A stretch of DNA of 7,165 nucleotides from an uncultured Clostridia bacterium (GTDB taxonomy: Bacteria; Bacillota; Clostridia; Oscillospirales; Ruminococcaceae): the NCBI GenBank assembly GCA_947385505.1, contig CANDLP010000117.1, forward strand, positions 1 through 7,165, given 5' to 3'. A model generated the notes under the pieces. It did no database searches. It saw only the letters and a list, made by a program, of their open reading frames with translations, and was not told the origin of the DNA. Of this stretch, positions 6,129 to 7,165 are shown piece by piece. Each line of letters starts with the position of its first letter. Positions within the stretch are counted from its first letter, which is position 1. The position numbers and the translations under genes were made by a program.

Positions 6129-6296
6129 ATCCAAGAAAAGAATAAATAGCGGCGAAGCCGCACCTGTTTTTTTCGCTTCCTTTTTGGACACCAAAAAGGA
6201 AGTGGGGTCCGGGGCAAAGCCCCGAATACGCAACGTAATAATATAAAAGCTTTTTGATTAACAAGTTGAGTGTTATTCTTTTTGCGGATTGCTATA
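6122..6296. mobile_element. 175-bp MITE-like element with about 25-bp terminal inverted repeats
   Basis: The left end TATAGCAATCC (6122-6132), followed by AAAAGAATAA, is the inverted counterpart of the right end, TTATTCTTTTTGC then GGATTGCTATA (6286-6296). The outer 11 bases are identical, and TA or TATA at both ends is compatible with a TA target duplication. The interior has no gene but three compact hairpins: GCGGC-gaa-GCCGC (6149-6161), CTTCCTTTTTGG-aca-CCAAAAAGGAAG (6176-6202) and CGGGGC-aaa-GCCCCG (6210-6224). A right end of the same family lies at 41-51. A transposase acting in trans would be needed; the TA target hints at IS630/Tc1-mariner type, but this is a weak inference. Confidence 0.65.
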
Positions 6297-6316
6297 GTAC
6301 GACACAGCTACCCATA

Positions 6317-6404
6317 CTAATCCCTTTTAAAACTGTAGGATTAGCGCTTTGAGTGCAATCCCATTGTGACCTTTGGGTATTGCGTCAGGTCAAAATGGGA
6401 TTGC
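6317..6404. repeat. Hairpin-rich non-coding stretch next to the MITE-like element
   Basis: Two consecutive inverted repeats occur. CTAATCC (6317-6323) pairs with GGATTAG (6338-6344). GCAATCCCATTGTGACCT (6355-6372) pairs with AGGTCAAAATGGGATTGC (6387-6404), with 17 of 18 pairs. Both have 14-base loops. The last arm runs into GGATTGCTAT, the core of the neighbouring element's terminal repeat, so this may be a related or degenerate palindromic unit. There is no open frame and no T-run after the hairpins. It was not recognised as a riboswitch or known small RNA. Confidence 0.6.
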
Positions 6405-6427
6405 TATTAAACAATATTTTTTGCCTG

Positions 6428-6477
6428 CAAATACAAAACGCTCCCTGAAATTTTAATCAGAGGGCATTTTGTGTTTG
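6428..6477 (-). terminator. Terminator-like hairpin after the glycoside hydrolase gene
   Basis: Arms at 6428-6448 and 6457-6477 are complementary at about 17 of 21 positions, all mismatches being transitions, around an eight-base AT loop. Read on the minus strand, the GC core GCCCTCTGA / TCAGGGAGC is followed by GTTTTGTATTTG. It begins nine bases after the stop codon at 6486, so it probably ends hydrolase transcription and separates it from araC. Confidence 0.65.
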
Positions 6478-6485
6478 TATGTTTC

Positions 6486-7165
6486 TTAATCTGTTCCGGT
6501 TACAAATCTAATCAATTTATCATGGTTAAAAGGAACTACAATTATCTTGCTTCCGTGTTCATCGTTTGCCTTATCTTCCCATTTTTCACTGTCAATTGCC
6601 GCGAAGGTCATTGCGGTGATCTTTCCGTCCTCAATATAAACGTTGGGCCGTTCAAGCTTTGTCCAGCGATTAACCGTGCCGTCGGTATATTTTAGGAAAG
6701 GCTCCTTTGGAGTGTATGCTTTGCCGGGGTGCAGCGTCCAGCCGTTGATTCCGTTTTCAGACGTTAAATAAGAAGCTTCCTTGACTTCCCAACTGTTGAC
6801 AATACAATGATATAATCCGTCAGAATACCACATAACCGGATCTTCCATTTTTTCAGGATTCATACTCGGAATCGTGTCCCAAAGCGTTTTGTCTTCGGAC
6901 CCCTTAGTATATTCGCTGACAACTGTCCAAGGACCGGCAATGCTGTCCGCAAGAGCAATATCACCGTCTCTGCCAAATGCCTGATAACGTCCGTCAGGTC
7001 TTATAAATATACATATATTCTTGCCATTAAATCTTGACTTGGATTTTCCCTCGGAATCAACATATTTAGGTTCTATGCCCTGTGACTTAAGGTCTTCGTC
7101 AGCCTGATGCTGAAGCAGGCAAACACTCGTCCACGGACCGTCAAGACTTTGCGAGCAAAATATTT
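6486..7165 (-). CDS. Putative beta-propeller glycoside hydrolase (GH43/GH117-like), C-terminal part
   Basis: The frame is open from the window edge to the TAA at 6486, giving 225 visible residues; the start is outside. An internal ATG (6863) is not the real start, because the same frame upstream is clearly coding (SQSLDGPWTSV, NGKNICIFIRPDGRYQAFGR, ADSIAGPWTVVSEY). The alternation of DG-Y and GPWT blade motifs with MEDPVMWYSDGLYHCIVNSW, YLTSENGINGWTLHPGKAY and RPNVYIEDGKITAMTFAA resembles five-bladed beta-propeller hydrolases of the GH43/GH117 kind. The acidic residue in MEDPVMW is a typical active-site position in such folds. The exact family and substrate cannot be told without the N-terminus. 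It lies on the same strand upstream of the regulator and solute-binding protein, which fits a polysaccharide-use locus. Confidence 0.7.
   Translation of the reverse strand, partial: IFCSQSLDGPWTSVCLLQHQADEDLKSQGIEPKYVDSEGKSKSRFNGKNICIFIRPDGRYQAFGRDGDIALADSIAGPWTVVSEYTKGSEDKTLWDTIPSMNPEKMEDPVMWYSDGLYHCIVNSWEVKEASYLTSENGINGWTLHPGKAYTPKEPFLKYTDGTVNRWTKLERPNVYIEDGKITAMTFAAIDSEKWEDKANDEHGSKIIVVPFNHDKLIRFVTGTD

Noticed and set aside
6096..6233. N-terminal extension of the AraC-type protein
   Set aside because: It translates the hairpins of the MITE-like element and ignores the perfect ribosome binding site before ATG 6095.
6122..6407. A single larger element from 6122 to GGATTGCTATT at 6398-6408
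   Set aside because: The inner right end at 6286-6296 matches the left end over about 25 bp, while the outer candidate matches only about 10 bp, so the 175-bp element is the better reading.
1..7165. CRISPR array, tRNA or rRNA genes, phage defence operon
   Set aside because: No regularly spaced repeats, no cloverleaf or rRNA-like stretches and no recognisable defence enzymes were seen on either strand.

Overview
The window looks like chromosomal DNA of a low-GC Firmicute of the class Clostridia, probably a gut Ruminococcus-like (Oscillospiraceae/Lachnospiraceae) bacterium. This is inferred from AT-rich spacers, strong AAGGAGG-type ribosome binding sites, the MobL/MobP3-type relaxase, a DUF6076-like protein and a Clostridia-style solute-binding lipoprotein. 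There are two parts: a piece of a mobilisable element (about 1-3110) and a carbohydrate-use locus (about 3220-7165).

Mobile part: a minus-strand operon runs from an excisionase-like winged-helix protein (TTG start at 1723) through a helix-turn-helix protein (1512-1072) and a ribbon-helix-helix-like mobilisation accessory protein (904-494) into a MobL-type relaxase (start 494). The relaxase is recognisable for only about 147 residues. It then runs into the end of a repeat, GGATTGCTATA at 41-51, so it appears to be broken by an insertion. The operon promoter is physically interleaved with a divergent promoter for a plus-strand gene (1922-3106) encoding a DUF6076-like protein with a four-cysteine, probably zinc-binding, C-terminal motif. 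A 15-bp inverted repeat sits at the predicted start of the operon transcript. Two GC-rich hairpins between the helix-turn-helix and accessory genes are a candidate oriT. No integrase or attachment site is visible.

Sugar part, all on the minus strand: the C-terminal part of a putative beta-propeller glycoside hydrolase (7165-6486, with a terminator-like hairpin after it), an AraC-family regulator (6095-5313), and a lipoprotein ABC solute-binding protein (5144-3522) with a CxxxxC...CxxC insertion. Directly after its stop codon lies a 68-codon frame that is a second, diverged copy of the same protein's C-terminus (3521-3315). A strong hairpin terminator (3226-3281) closes the locus. No permease or ATPase genes are present.

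Between the hydrolase and araC lies a 175-bp MITE-like element (6122-6296). It has about 25-bp terminal inverted repeats whose ends match the repeat inside the relaxase gene. Its left end creates an outward-facing extended -10 box (TGCTATAAT) about 25 bases upstream of the araC start codon. The same repeat family may therefore have broken one gene and supplied a promoter to another. Next to it is a separate hairpin-rich non-coding stretch (6317-6404).
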